Assembly: GCF_016623615.1 (NCBI RefSeq) | Contig: NZ_JAEHFX010000009.1 | Location: 150,257 to 214,256, forward strand | Direction: 5' to 3' | Source of the DNA: Adhaeribacter terrigena | Lineage (GTDB): Bacteria > Bacteroidota > Bacteroidia > Cytophagales > Hymenobacteraceae | Length of the DNA: 64,000 bases | Shown here: piece by piece, positions 49,402 through 57,104 of the stretch | Layout of the letters: each line of letters opens with the position of its first letter | Position numbering within the stretch: the stretch's first letter is position 1 | Position numbers and translations under genes: made by a program | The notes under the pieces: generated by a model | Seen by the model: only the letters and a program-made list of their open reading frames with translations | The model's database searches: none | What the model was told of the DNA's origin: nothing

Positions 49402-51003
49402 TTAATATTCGTCGCTCATGTTGCGGTTACCGCGGGAAGAACGATAATCTTCGTCCTGATCGTAGCCGCCATGCGATGAGCTGCCATGAGAACCGCCTCT
49501 GCCATAATTGCCCCGGCCGGAATTTTCGTCGGAACGATACGAAGCGCTGCCGCCGTATCCGCCCTGGGAGCCTCTTCTGGAGCCCATTTCTTCGTTGTAA
49601 GAACCGCCGCGGTTGCCCTGGCCATAAGAGCCATAACCCCCCTGGTTGCTCATGCCACGGCCGTAACCGCCCTGGCCGCCCTGCGAGCCGTAACCGCCTT
49701 GCGAACGGTTGCCGTAAGAATCATTCTCGTTGCGATAGTTGCTATAGCCCCCCTGCGAGCCCTGATTGCCTTGTGAGCCGTAGCCAGAATTTCCGCTCTG
49801 GTTGCCCCAGCTTCCCCGCTGCGAGGTACCAGAATTGTCCTGGTCGTAGCCGCCATAACCGCGATCCATGCCACCCTGGTTGCCATACTGGCCGCCATGG
49901 TTGCCTTGTCTGCCTTGCGAGCTATATCCACCTTGAGATGTATGTCCGTAACCGCCACGCGAACCGAAGTTGTCCTGATCGTGACCGCCCCAGTTACCTT
50001 GCTGGTGCATTCCGCCACCGCGCATCTGGTTTTCACGGCCCTGGCCCTGGTTGTAGTTGCTCATATTGCCATAGTTAGAAGAACCGTAGCCGCTTTGCGA
50101 ACCATAACCACCGCTTTGGGTGCCGTGGCTTCCGCCCTGCGAGCCGTAGCCGTATTGGCTTCCGCCGCCCTGCGAACCACCGCTCATGCCGCGGCTGTAA
50201 TTGCCCTGACCACCGGAAGATCCGCCCCAGTTACCCTGGTTACGGTTCTGGTCCTGGTTACCCCAGTTGCCCTGGTCGCCTTGCGAACCGTAGCCCCCTT
50301 GCGTAGAGCCGCCATAGCTCATCTGGTTGCCGTAGCTGCCAAACTCATTGCCGTAGCCGCCATAATTTCCCTGGCCCTGGTTTTGAGAAGAACCCCGGCC
50401 TCCGCTCTGGCTTTGTGAGCCATAGCCGCCGCGGGACGAGAAAGAATCATCATTGTCGTCGTCTTCCATGCCGGAATTATAGCTGCCCATGTTGCCCTGG
50501 CCTTGCGAACCCCAGTTCTGGTTATAGCTACCATAACCGCCTTGGTTGGAGCTGCCGTAACCGCCCTGGCTTTGTGAGCTCATGCCACTGTTATCGGATG
50601 AAGAAGATGAACGGGATGATCTGGATCCTGATTTGGAAGAACCACTGGAAGAACCTGCTGTAGCCGATTTTCCGGTAGATTTTCCGGTGGTCTGGCTGCT
50701 GGTTTTTGCAGATGGTGAAGAAGAAGATGTGGAACCAGATTTAGTCTTGGAGCCTGTTGAAGCAGTACGGCTGCTGCTACCTGTTGAGGTAGTTTTTGAA
50801 CCGGTTTTATTGCCGCTGGCAGAGCTGCTGCCGGAAACGCCGGTGTTGCTGCTTTGCGTACCACCCGACATCATAGAAGAAGAGGAACTGCCCATGCCTG
50901 ACATACCTGACATGCCTGACTGGTTTGCACCAGACGTCGATTTTGAATCTGAGCTAGCGTCTGAACTGGAAGACTGACCTGGATTTTTTTGATTTTCTGC
51001 CAT
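49402..51003 (-). CDS. FUS-like low-complexity Gly/Ser/Tyr/Gln-rich protein
   Basis: A 533-residue protein with almost no ordinary sequence. Residues 1-140 are Ser/Thr/Gly/Lys-rich (GSSSSSMM, SKTTSTGSSSRT). From 141 on it repeats GGYGSQ, GGYGSY, GNWGGQ and NQGG units with scattered RGG boxes (SRGGYG, MRGGGM, GNYGRGGSHG) and one acidic patch (MEDDDNDDSF, about 179-188). No signal peptide is present, so it should be cytoplasmic. Composition closely mimics eukaryotic FUS/EWS prion-like domains, where tyrosine and arginine contacts drive RNA-linked condensation. It is divergent from a cold-shock gene. The frame is continuous and ends at a strong terminator, so it is a real gene; condensate formation is inference. 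Confidence 0.82.
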   Translation of the reverse strand: MAENQKNPGQSSSSDASSDSKSTSGANQSGMSGMSGMGSSSSSMMSGGTQSSNTGVSGSSSASGNKTGSKTTSTGSSSRTASTGSKTKSGSTSSSSPSAKTSSQTTGKSTGKSATAGSSSGSSKSGSRSSRSSSSSDNSGMSSQSQGGYGSSNQGGYGSYNQNWGSQGQGNMGSYNSGMEDDDNDDSFSSRGGYGSQSQSGGRGSSQNQGQGNYGGYGNEFGSYGNQMSYGGSTQGGYGSQGDQGNWGNQDQNRNQGNWGGSSGGQGNYSRGMSGGSQGGGSQYGYGSQGGSHGTQSGGYGSQSGYGSSNYGNMSNYNQGQGRENQMRGGGMHQQGNWGGHDQDNFGSRGGYGHTSQGGYSSQGRQGNHGGQYGNQGGMDRGYGGYDQDNSGTSQRGSWGNQSGNSGYGSQGNQGSQGGYSNYRNENDSYGNRSQGGYGSQGGQGGYGRGMSNQGGYGSYGQGNRGGSYNEEMGSRRGSQGGYGGSASYRSDENSGRGNYGRGGSHGSSSHGGYDQDEDYRSSRGNRNMSDEY

Positions 51004-51313
51004 ACTGATTTTTCTCCTTTTTAAATGAATTTAAGTGTAGATGAATAAATTTTACAGTAAAGCCGGTAGTGCAGAATTGCAGCGCCGGATGCTGCCAGAA
51101 TTTTATGCCGGGAAGTGAATCTTTCCGCCTGAATTTGCGCAGCGAATTAGCTATACGCTTAATCCTCAGTCAGGTTCATGCTTCAAAGTAAATTGTTGAA
51201 TAAAAATATATTAAATTGGTATATTTTCTTTCTGCCGCTGCCGCTGACTTACTTTTGCAGGAGCGTTAAAGTAAAGATGTGATCTGCTTCGCCGAAAAGC
51301 GTATTGCCGGTAA

Positions 51314-51343
51314 AAAACGCTATGGTTTAAAACCGAAAAACTT
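51314..51343 (+). repeat. 30-bp dispersed element upstream of csp
   Basis: AAAACGCTATGGTTTA with GAAAAACTT at the standard spacing. Confidence 0.8.
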
Positions 51344-51439
51344 CCGGTTCAGATGAATGGTAAAGACCTGGTAGTAAAAAGCGGTTTTAATTTTCAGAAG
51401 TTTTTGTAACAACGCTATACTAATTTGAAATTAATTCCG

Positions 51440-51447
51440 TACCTTTG
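51440..51447 (+). promoter_or_regulatory. TACCTTTG -7 box for csp
   Basis: Exact TAnnTTTG match 25 bases before the ATG, identical to the boxes of ccmB and fdx. No TTTG at 19-base spacing. Confidence 0.6.
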
Positions 51448-51472
51448 ATACATTAATAATAATTATTTTTTT

Positions 51473-51664
51473 ATGAAAACTGGTAAAGTAAAATTCTTTA
51501 ATGAGTCAAAAGGTTTCGGTTTCATCGTTTCTGATGAGAACAACCAGGATATCTTCGTTCACCAGAGCGGTCTTATCCACGAGATTCGCGAGAACGATCG
51601 CGTTTCTTTCGAAGTAACTGAAGGTAAAAAAGGTTTGAATGCGGTTAACGTTGAGCGTATCTAA
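51473..51664 (+). CDS. Cold shock protein, CspA family
   Basis: A 63-residue single cold-shock domain with RNP1 KGFGFI and RNP2 IFVHQ. Close relative of the Csp at 13106-13300. RNA chaperone acting on cold- or stress-stalled mRNA. Its promoter box faces away from the low-complexity RGG-containing protein gene, and the two could be co-regulated from the shared 470-base region (inference). Confidence 0.95.
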   Translation: MKTGKVKFFNESKGFGFIVSDENNQDIFVHQSGLIHEIRENDRVSFEVTEGKKGLNAVNVERI

Positions 51665-51706
51665 TTACGCCCTCGTTTGAGGATATATCCCTAAAGTGAA
51701 AGATTC

Positions 51707-51737
51707 AGCCGGCTCCCCAAGAGCCGGCTGTTTTTTT
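51707..51737. terminator. Terminator after csp
   Basis: CAGCCGGCTC / GAGCCGGCTG perfect stem with T7 tail; also adjoins the convergent EEP gene. Confidence 0.92.
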
Positions 51738-52833
51738 ATGCCCGTTTTCTGCGTTTTAATACCTGCGCTACTTCTTCCGGCTTCTTCCCTTCGGTGCCCA
51801 GGTCTATCATTTCTTCCGCTTCCTGCACTTCCTCGTATTCCGGTTCCGGCACGTCATGTTCATCGGCTTCCAGCGGTTCGTAATTTAAACGTACCAGGAT
51901 CGGGAAGTGGTCGGAACCAAAAAAGGGCAGGCGCTTCATTCTTATAAGCCGGAAAGCCGGATCGTAGAAAATATGGTCTAAAGAATACCGGAAAAAGGGC
52001 ACGAACGCATTATAAGTATTATAAAAACCCCGGCCGATCCGCGGATCTAATAAACCGCTTATCCGCCGGAAAAGCCGGGTGGTGTAGCTCCAGGCCACAT
52101 CGTTCAGATCGCCGGCCACAATGCTGGCATATGTTGTTTCCCTGGCTTTTTTGGCCACGATCAAAAGTTCGGCTTCGCGCTTATCGGTGTGTTTGTCGAA
52201 GTTAGGCGGCTGCGGGTGCACGGTAAAAAGATCGAATTTCTTGCCCGTTGGCAGTTCTATAACGCAGTAAAACGAGGGAATTTCGTCTTCTATTAGATAG
52301 CGGATCTCGTACTCTGTGATCTTGAATTTAGAATACAGGATCATGCCGTAAGTGTTTTCCAGCGGCTTTTTTATGGAATACGCATATAACTGGTTTAACC
52401 GCGAAATGGCATCGGTCCAGCGTTGGTTCGGTTCGTTTATAAGCAGAATATCCGGGTCGTTTTCGTGCACGATCTTCAGAAATTTATCGTAGCGAGTATT
52501 GCTCATCCGCACGTTGGAGATCATAAAGCTGAAAGAATTTTTCGGGGCTTTTATTTTACTGCGCAGCGCCTGCACCGGTGCCAGCCAGGTGTAGCGGTAC
52601 ACATGCAACATTTCGTTTAAAAAAGCCAGGGCCAGCAAAACCCCAAAAAGAATTTCGGCACGGTGCCTGATCTCGAAAAAAATGAGGTATAAAGCCAATA
52701 CTACCGCCGAAACGAAGGCCACCTGCATGCGCGGAAAATCGAGTACCCGGATCCACCAGTAGTGCGTTTTAATAAGCGGCAGCAACGAAAGCAGGATCAT
52801 GAACGAGCCTACCACTTCTAAAGCAATTTTCAT
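51736..52833 (-). CDS. Membrane-anchored endonuclease/exonuclease/phosphatase family protein
   Basis: From ATG 52833 the protein has 365 residues. Three N-terminal membrane spans (about 5-22, 36-53, 60-75) precede an EEP catalytic domain. Motifs: ISNVRMSN, DILLINEP (metal Glu), FTVHPQPP, GDLND, SLDHIFY and GSDHFPI (catalytic His). The C-terminus is a Glu-rich tail ending in basic RRKRA. The family includes nucleases, sphingomyelinases and inositol phosphatases; the active site probably faces the periplasm or cytoplasmic membrane. The open frame reaches 52905, but that part is a 30-bp dispersed element, so the later ATG is preferred. Confidence 0.85.
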   Translation of the reverse strand: MKIALEVVGSFMILLSLLPLIKTHYWWIRVLDFPRMQVAFVSAVVLALYLIFFEIRHRAEILFGVLLALAFLNEMLHVYRYTWLAPVQALRSKIKAPKNSFSFMISNVRMSNTRYDKFLKIVHENDPDILLINEPNQRWTDAISRLNQLYAYSIKKPLENTYGMILYSKFKITEYEIRYLIEDEIPSFYCVIELPTGKKFDLFTVHPQPPNFDKHTDKREAELLIVAKKARETTYASIVAGDLNDVAWSYTTRLFRRISGLLDPRIGRGFYNTYNAFVPFFRYSLDHIFYDPAFRLIRMKRLPFFGSDHFPILVRLNYEPLEADEHDVPEPEYEEVQEAEEMIDLGTEGKKPEEVAQVLKRRKRA

Positions 52834-52906
52834 TTTTTTTTCGTCCGGAATATAGTGTTTATGGAATACCACAGAAACCGGTTTGAGGTTGCTGTTTATT
52901 TCCACG

Positions 52907-52936
52907 AAAACGGTATTGTTTTAACCGGAAAAAGTG
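52907..52936 (+). repeat. 30-bp dispersed element before EEP gene
   Basis: AAAACGGTATTGTTTT with AAAAAGTG at the standard spacing; good copy. Confidence 0.82.
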
Positions 52937-52948
52937 GCTGGAAAAAAG

Positions 52949-52979
52949 AAAACCGGCCTGCTGCTGCAAACCGGTTTTT
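52949..52979 (-). terminator. Terminator after gldH
   Basis: AAAACCGG / CCGGTTTT stem with a 14-base loop; on the minus strand a TTTTCTTTTTT run follows. Confidence 0.75.
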
Positions 52980-53000
52980 AAGAGGAAACGATAGCGTTTT
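52971..53000 (-). repeat. 30-bp dispersed element at the gldH stop
   Basis: Minus-strand AAAACGCTATCGTTTC whose first base is part of the gldH TAA. Its A-tract half (AAAAACCGG) is the flank of the terminator stem. Confidence 0.82.
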
Positions 53001-53473
53001 TATTCCTGCGTTTCTACCCGCACGCCTACAGCCATAATGCCCGGCAACGGATCGCGGCGCATGTATTGCTGTAATTTTATGGTATAAGTGCCGGGCTGCG
53101 CAAAGGTCTGGTCTTTAAGCGCCAGCACCTGGTGGTCAAAAATATCGCCGGCGCCATCGCCAAGCGGCTTGCCCGATTTTTTATCCATCAGGTATAACTC
53201 ATGCAGGTTGGTAGAAAGCATGTTACCGTCGGGGCCGAGCAGCGTGTGCTTCATATACAGGTTATAATATTCGTAAGAAACCGCGTTCCGCACGTTAAAG
53301 TAGATCGCGTATTTTTTAGAAGTATCTTTCACTTCGAACTTAAATTCCTGGATCGCAGCAATGGGCCAGGAATTGTTTTCGAGGTCCTGGTTCAGTTCAA
53401 AGATCCGGTTCTGATCGCAACTGCTCAGAAAAAAAGAGAGCATTACAAACGCCGGAAGCAGGTATTTTTTCAT
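53000..53473 (-). CDS. gldH: Gliding motility lipoprotein GldH
   Basis: A 157-residue lipoprotein (lipobox FLSSC at about residue 19). The GldH pattern is visible: an early acidic segment with NSWPIAAIQEFKFEVKDTSKKY, then NVRNAVSYEYYNLYM, and LGDGAGDIFDHQ near the C-terminus. GldH is required for gliding in Flavobacterium and is a conserved part of the Gld/T9SS gene set. ricT lies directly upstream with a three-base gap, a pairing I associate with Bacteroidota. Confidence 0.92.
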   Translation of the reverse strand: MKKYLLPAFVMLSFFLSSCDQNRIFELNQDLENNSWPIAAIQEFKFEVKDTSKKYAIYFNVRNAVSYEYYNLYMKHTLLGPDGNMLSTNLHELYLMDKKSGKPLGDGAGDIFDHQVLALKDQTFAQPGTYTIKLQQYMRRDPLPGIMAVGVRVETQE

Positions 53474-53476
53474 AGG

Positions 53477-55000
53477 TTATTCGGTAGGTTTTGGCGGCCG
53501 TGGTTTGTTGAAATTACGGTTCCGGTTGCGGTTGCGGTTCTGGTTGGCGCGGTCCGGGCGGTTTTCGCCGGCAGCAGCGCCTTCTGGTCTTTCAGTTGCT
53601 GGTTCGCGTTTTTGTTCCGGACGTTCGCTTCTTTCAGGTCTTTCCGTGCGTTCTGGCCGTGGGCCTCTTTCCGGGCGTGGTCCGCGGCTTTCCCGGTTCG
53701 GCCGGCGGTTTTCCGGACGTTCGCTTCTTTCAGGTCTTTCGCTGCGTTCCGGTCTGGCTTCGCCGGAAGCTTGTTTCGGCGGTTTTTCCGGCCTTTCGGC
53801 GCGTGGCATTTTAGGGCGATCGAGTTGCTTTTGCTGCGCCGCCTGTTGCACGCCTTCTACTAAACTTTGTAAACCGGCCGGTTTCTTTTTCTTCTTCTTT
53901 TTAGTCTTCGACTTGAATTTATCGTCCAGGCGTTCCAGGTTTCCTTCCAGTTGCGCAGCCAGTAACTCTTTGTGCGTAGGCTCTTTGATAACCTCTACCA
54001 GGTTTTCCGGGTGCTGGCCATCGCTGTTCAGTTTCTGAATTTCCTTTACGCGGCCCACCGGCACCGGGTGCCAGTTATTATCGCCCCGGAAACCAAACCA
54101 CATGATCTTTTTAAAGATGTCGGTTTTCTGCAGGAAAGCTTCGCCTTTCTGGGTTTGCAGCGGGCGGTTCACCGTCGGAATATCTTTGAGCGCGTCCATA
54201 TACGTTTCCAGTTCGTAGTTCAGGCAGCATTTTAAGCGCCCGCACTGGCCGGAAAGTTTGCTCGGGTTCAGCGATAAATTCTGGTAACGCGCCGCCGTGG
54301 TAGAAACGCTTTTGAAATCGGTAAGCCAGGTAGAGCAGCAAAGTTCGCGGCCGCAGGAACCAATACCGCCCAAACGGCCGGCTTCGTGGCGCAAACTGAT
54401 CTGGCGCATTTCCACCCGGATCTTAAACTCATCGGCCAGTTTCTTGATCAGGTCCCGGAAATCGACGCGGTCTTCGGCGGAATAATAAAAAGTAGCCTTG
54501 GTTTTATCCGCCTGGTATTCCACGTCCGAAAGCTTCATTTTCAGGCTGAGTTCCTGAATGATCTGCCGGGCGCGGTACATGGTGCCGTTTTCCTGGAGCT
54601 TTACCGCTTCCAGTTTTTCGAGGTCTTTTTCGGTGGCAATGCGGTAAATGCTTTTTATTTCTTCGTTGTTGTCAACTTTCTTTTTAAGCATTTGCAGGCG
54701 CACGAGTTCGCCTTTCAGCGAAACGTAGCCCACGTGCTGGCCATTCGGAACTTCTACCACCACCGGCTCGCCGGTTATAAGCGGTAAATTGTTCGAATTC
54801 CGGTAAAAATCTTTGCGCCCGCCTTTAAAACGAACTTCTACTATATCAAATTCTTCAAACGACGTGGGCATTTCCATGTCGCTGAGCCAATCAAAAACAT
54901 TGAGCCGGTTGCAACCGCCGGTACTACAGCCGCCGTTGCTTTTACAGCCGCCCACTTTCGTGCCACAGCCGCCCCCGCTCGAACAAGATCCACATCCCAC
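53477..55000 (-). CDS. ricT: PSP1-domain protein RicT (YaaT) with unusual tails
   Basis: The PSP1 core (about 85-290) includes YYSAEDRVDFRDLIKKLADEF, the Cys-containing LGGIGSCGRELCCS and the SGQCGRLKCCLNYE block, as in RicT/YaaT, which in Bacillus binds Fe-S clusters and RNase Y. The first 35 residues form a dense cysteine-glycine tail (GCGSCSSGGGCG, GGCSTGGCNR). The C-terminal ~130 residues form a disordered Arg/Pro/Glu repeat (RPERSERPER) ending in NRNRNRNRNFNKPRPP. Both tails could bind RNA or metal (inference). Length 507 greatly exceeds the ~275 of the Bacillus protein. Co-transcribed with gldH. Confidence 0.9.
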   Translation of the reverse strand: MGCGSCSSGGGCGTKVGGCKSNGGCSTGGCNRLNVFDWLSDMEMPTSFEEFDIVEVRFKGGRKDFYRNSNNLPLITGEPVVVEVPNGQHVGYVSLKGELVRLQMLKKKVDNNEEIKSIYRIATEKDLEKLEAVKLQENGTMYRARQIIQELSLKMKLSDVEYQADKTKATFYYSAEDRVDFRDLIKKLADEFKIRVEMRQISLRHEAGRLGGIGSCGRELCCSTWLTDFKSVSTTAARYQNLSLNPSKLSGQCGRLKCCLNYELETYMDALKDIPTVNRPLQTQKGEAFLQKTDIFKKIMWFGFRGDNNWHPVPVGRVKEIQKLNSDGQHPENLVEVIKEPTHKELLAAQLEGNLERLDDKFKSKTKKKKKKKPAGLQSLVEGVQQAAQQKQLDRPKMPRAERPEKPPKQASGEARPERSERPERSERPENRRPNRESRGPRPERGPRPERTERPERSERPEQKREPATERPEGAAAGENRPDRANQNRNRNRNRNFNKPRPPKPTE

Positions 55001-55130
55001 TTTAAAATTCTCCTTTTATATCGTTTAGGGTTGTATACATTTTTAGCAATTAACAAATATAATCAAATATACGGCCGGTCAGCATTTTTTCTTGCACGAA
55101 CCAGGCCGGGCAACCAGCATTTGTTGCCCG

Positions 55131-55160
55131 GAAACGCTACCGTTTTTAATTATAAAAGTC
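55131..55160 (+). repeat. 30-bp dispersed element next to a hairpin
   Basis: GAAACGCTACCGTTTT with AAAAGTC at the standard spacing; its first base closes the perfect nine-pair hairpin to the left. Confidence 0.78.
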
Positions 55161-55255
55161 TGGGTTTTTATTCCATCTCAGGTTCCCTCTGCGCACCTAA
55201 GGAAGGTAAGGCCGGAAACCTGAAATACAGGTTTAGAAATTTTTCCCGGTGGCAT

Positions 55256-55288
55256 AACAAAAAAGAGGAAGAATAAGCTTCCTCTTTA
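55256..55288 (-). terminator. Terminator of the hypothetical gene at 55366
   Basis: AAAGAGGAAG / CTTCCTCTTT stem; on the minus strand a TTTTTT run follows. Confidence 0.78.
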
Positions 55289-55326
55289 ACAGAAAAAAAT
55301 TGGACTCGTTCCGAAAACAAAATGCT

Positions 55327-55356
55327 GAAACGGTAGGGTCTACGTTCGGAAAAGTG
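55327..55356 (+). repeat. 30-bp dispersed element near stop of hypothetical gene
   Basis: GAAACGGTAGGGTCTA with GAAAAGTG at the standard spacing, 9 bases beyond the stop of the minus-strand gene. Confidence 0.65.
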
Positions 55357-55365
55357 CCGATGCGT

Positions 55366-56223
55366 TTATTTTTTCTTCACCGGTTTTTTCTTTTCGGTCA
55401 GATTATCGAACGATTTTTCGAGTTCTTTGCGTTTCAGGTCTCGGGTAATTTCGATAAGTTTTTCGTCCAGAATGCACTCGATGGCGTTTTGCAAAACCGG
55501 GAAATACCGCAGGCATTCTTCTTCGCTGAGTTCGTGCACATCTTTGTTCAGAATACTGAACATGTCGCGTTTTTCTACCAGGTAAGGTGGCAAATGATTT
55601 TTGAGCAGCGCAATGCGTTTCTGCAGTGGCGAAGCCAGGTATTCGAGCTCGTTCCACTTTTCGTCGGCAAAAATTTCTTTGTGTGCATCTTCCAGCAAAT
55701 GGTCGAAAATGCGTTTGAGGTAAATAAACGAGCCCAGGCCAACATTCAGAGCCGCCAGACCTACGGCGCGGTTAAATTCGGCATACCGATCGGTGCCTAA
55801 TATCCGCTTGTATTTTTTAAGCGAATGGTGCGCAATATCCATTAAAGAGGGGTACTGGCCGATCTTGATCAGGATATTGTCTTTGATGTAGAAATTGAAC
55901 AGCATGAGGTGGTTTTCGTTGCGTGAGCATTTCAGCTTTACCGTAAAAACCTTTTTGTGCGAAAAATATTTGGGCAAGGTAAAAACCCGCTCCATCAGTT
56001 TGCTTGCATTAGACGTGTATGCCACGCCCGGTACGTAATCGGTCAGGTTATCGAAACCGGTGAACGTACTTTCTTTGTTGCATCCCACGCAGAACATATC
56101 GAGTTGGCCGCTGAAGCGCAGAATATCTACCAGTTTGTATTCCAATGCCGAATTCAGTTCCAGTTTGTCGTAAAGCGGCATTTTGAGGAAAAGATCCTCT
56201 ATTCTTAACGTTTTATTGTCCAT
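55366..56223 (-). CDS. Hypothetical protein with possible zinc site
   Basis: A 285-residue cytoplasmic protein from ATG 56223 (the frame opens two codons earlier at a TTG). CVGC near residue 45 and a later KCSRNENH could form a zinc ribbon. The middle is mixed alpha/beta (YIKDNILIKIGQYPSLMDIA). Helices dominate the C-terminal half, which ends in a Lys-rich tail (EKKKPVKKK). I do not recognise the family. It is a single gene with its own terminator. Confidence 0.68.
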   Translation of the reverse strand: MDNKTLRIEDLFLKMPLYDKLELNSALEYKLVDILRFSGQLDMFCVGCNKESTFTGFDNLTDYVPGVAYTSNASKLMERVFTLPKYFSHKKVFTVKLKCSRNENHLMLFNFYIKDNILIKIGQYPSLMDIAHHSLKKYKRILGTDRYAEFNRAVGLAALNVGLGSFIYLKRIFDHLLEDAHKEIFADEKWNELEYLASPLQKRIALLKNHLPPYLVEKRDMFSILNKDVHELSEEECLRYFPVLQNAIECILDEKLIEITRDLKRKELEKSFDNLTEKKKPVKKK

Positions 56224-56271
56224 AGCCAATACCGGAAGTTTGGTACAGAGTGCCGGTTAAGCTTATACGGA

Positions 56272-56301
56272 AAAACGGTAGGGTTAGGAGGTGAAAAAAT
56301 A
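56272..56301 (+). repeat. 30-bp dispersed element
   Basis: AAAACGGTAGGGTTAG with GAAAAAATA at nearly standard spacing; second half imperfect. Confidence 0.55.
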
Positions 56302-56377
56302 GGGAAGGAGTGGGTTCTAAATGTTTTGGTTGTTTTTGTCAATCAGAGCATCAGCGAAGAGCTTCTTCAGCGGCTAG

Positions 56378-56407
56378 TGGTTTTTCAGTTATAAAGCTTA
56401 CCGTTTT
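56378..56407 (-). repeat. 30-bp dispersed element
   Basis: Minus-strand AAAACGGTAAGCTTTA with GAAAAACC at the standard spacing. Confidence 0.65.
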
Positions 56408-56550
56408 GTTTTCGTTATCCCGGCGCCAGGAGAAACCGAAGGTTCGGTGGAGCCAAATGAATAGGAAATGAACAAGTCTTACAATTCTACCCATCTCAAA
56501 AATCCTGAAAATCCTGATTCAGACAGTTTCATTACCGATGCGCTTCTGCT

Positions 56551-56997
56551 TCACCTAGTTGCTTGGGTCGCCGGTCCTATTTTGCGCACGTTCGTCTGTT
56601 TTCCGTTCTCAAAGGTTTTTACCATCGTAGGCTTGCCGTCTTCATCAAAATATTCCCAATCGCCGAAGTAGTACCAGTGAATTTCTGCCGCCGAAACATC
56701 GAGCTGGCTTTTGCCCTGCGAACTTACCTTGCCGTTTTCGTGAAAGAACTGGTTATAGCTGATATTGTGGCGGTATTTTTCTTTGCGCGCTATTTTGCCA
56801 CCCAGGTAATATTTCCATTTTCCATGCTCGATGCCGTTTTTATAACGCCCGCCATATTTATAAACCTGCGTGCCCAGCGTATCGGCAAATTCCCAGCGCC
56901 CGTGCCTTTTTCCTGCTTTGTTGAACTGGTTCGTTTTGCAGGAAGAGAAAATGATAGCGAAAACAAATAGAAATAGGCGGAAGCTAATAAGTTTCAT
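56551..56997 (-). CDS. MORN-repeat lipoprotein
   Basis: A 148-residue lipoprotein (lipobox IFSSC near residue 20) with MORN-like repeats: GKRHGRWEF, GGRYKNGIEHGKWKYYLGGKI, ENGKVSSQGK, YYFGDWEYFDEDGKP. MORN_2 proteins are common at the Bacteroidota cell surface; some are annotated as antitoxin-like YwqK proteins, but no toxin gene is adjacent. The function is unknown. Its 3' end touches an AATCCTG repeat. Confidence 0.78.
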   Translation of the reverse strand: MKLISFRLFLFVFAIIFSSCKTNQFNKAGKRHGRWEFADTLGTQVYKYGGRYKNGIEHGKWKYYLGGKIARKEKYRHNISYNQFFHENGKVSSQGKSQLDVSAAEIHWYYFGDWEYFDEDGKPTMVKTFENGKQTNVRKIGPATQATR

Positions 56998-57104
56998 AGA
57001 AAACCGGTTTCAAATGGAATGACACCTGCTTTCTAAAATAAGCGAGAAAAAATCACATTAACAAAGCTTTGATTAAGATTTGTGCTTCAGAAATAGCTTA
57101 CAAC

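Larger units (their letters stand above)
51004..51472. other. Divergent region between low-complexity gene and csp
   Basis: A 469-base gap with no gene. It holds an AT-rich segment near 51190-51230 (AAAATATATTAAATTGG), one 30-bp element and the csp -7 box. An AACAACGCTATACTAATTTG word at 51409-51428 is a partial element core. Confidence 0.5.
55001..55365. other. Intergenic region upstream of ricT
   Basis: A 365-base gap without a gene. It contains the CCGGGCAAC / GTTGCCCGG hairpin (55106-55131, no T-run), a 30-bp element touching that hairpin, the terminator at 55256-55288 and a second 30-bp element at 55327. Confidence 0.55.
56230..56550. other. Repeat-rich gap between two minus-strand genes
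   Basis: No gene. It holds two 30-bp elements (56272 plus, 56378 minus), a GTTATCCCGGCGCCAGGAGA unit (56415-56455) of the composite-repeat family, and an AAAATCCTGAAAATCCTG fragment (56498-56525) that reaches the 3' end of the next gene. Confidence 0.6.

Noticed and set aside
49287..50078. 263-codon plus-strand frame over the low-complexity gene
   Set aside because: It is a shadow of the repetitive GGYGSQ codons on the other strand and crosses a strong terminator.
49402..51003. CRISPR-like or tandem-repeat array
   Set aside because: The recurring GAGCCGTAACCGCC-type words have irregular spacing and are codons of a Gly/Tyr/Ser/Gln-rich protein; no uniform spacers.
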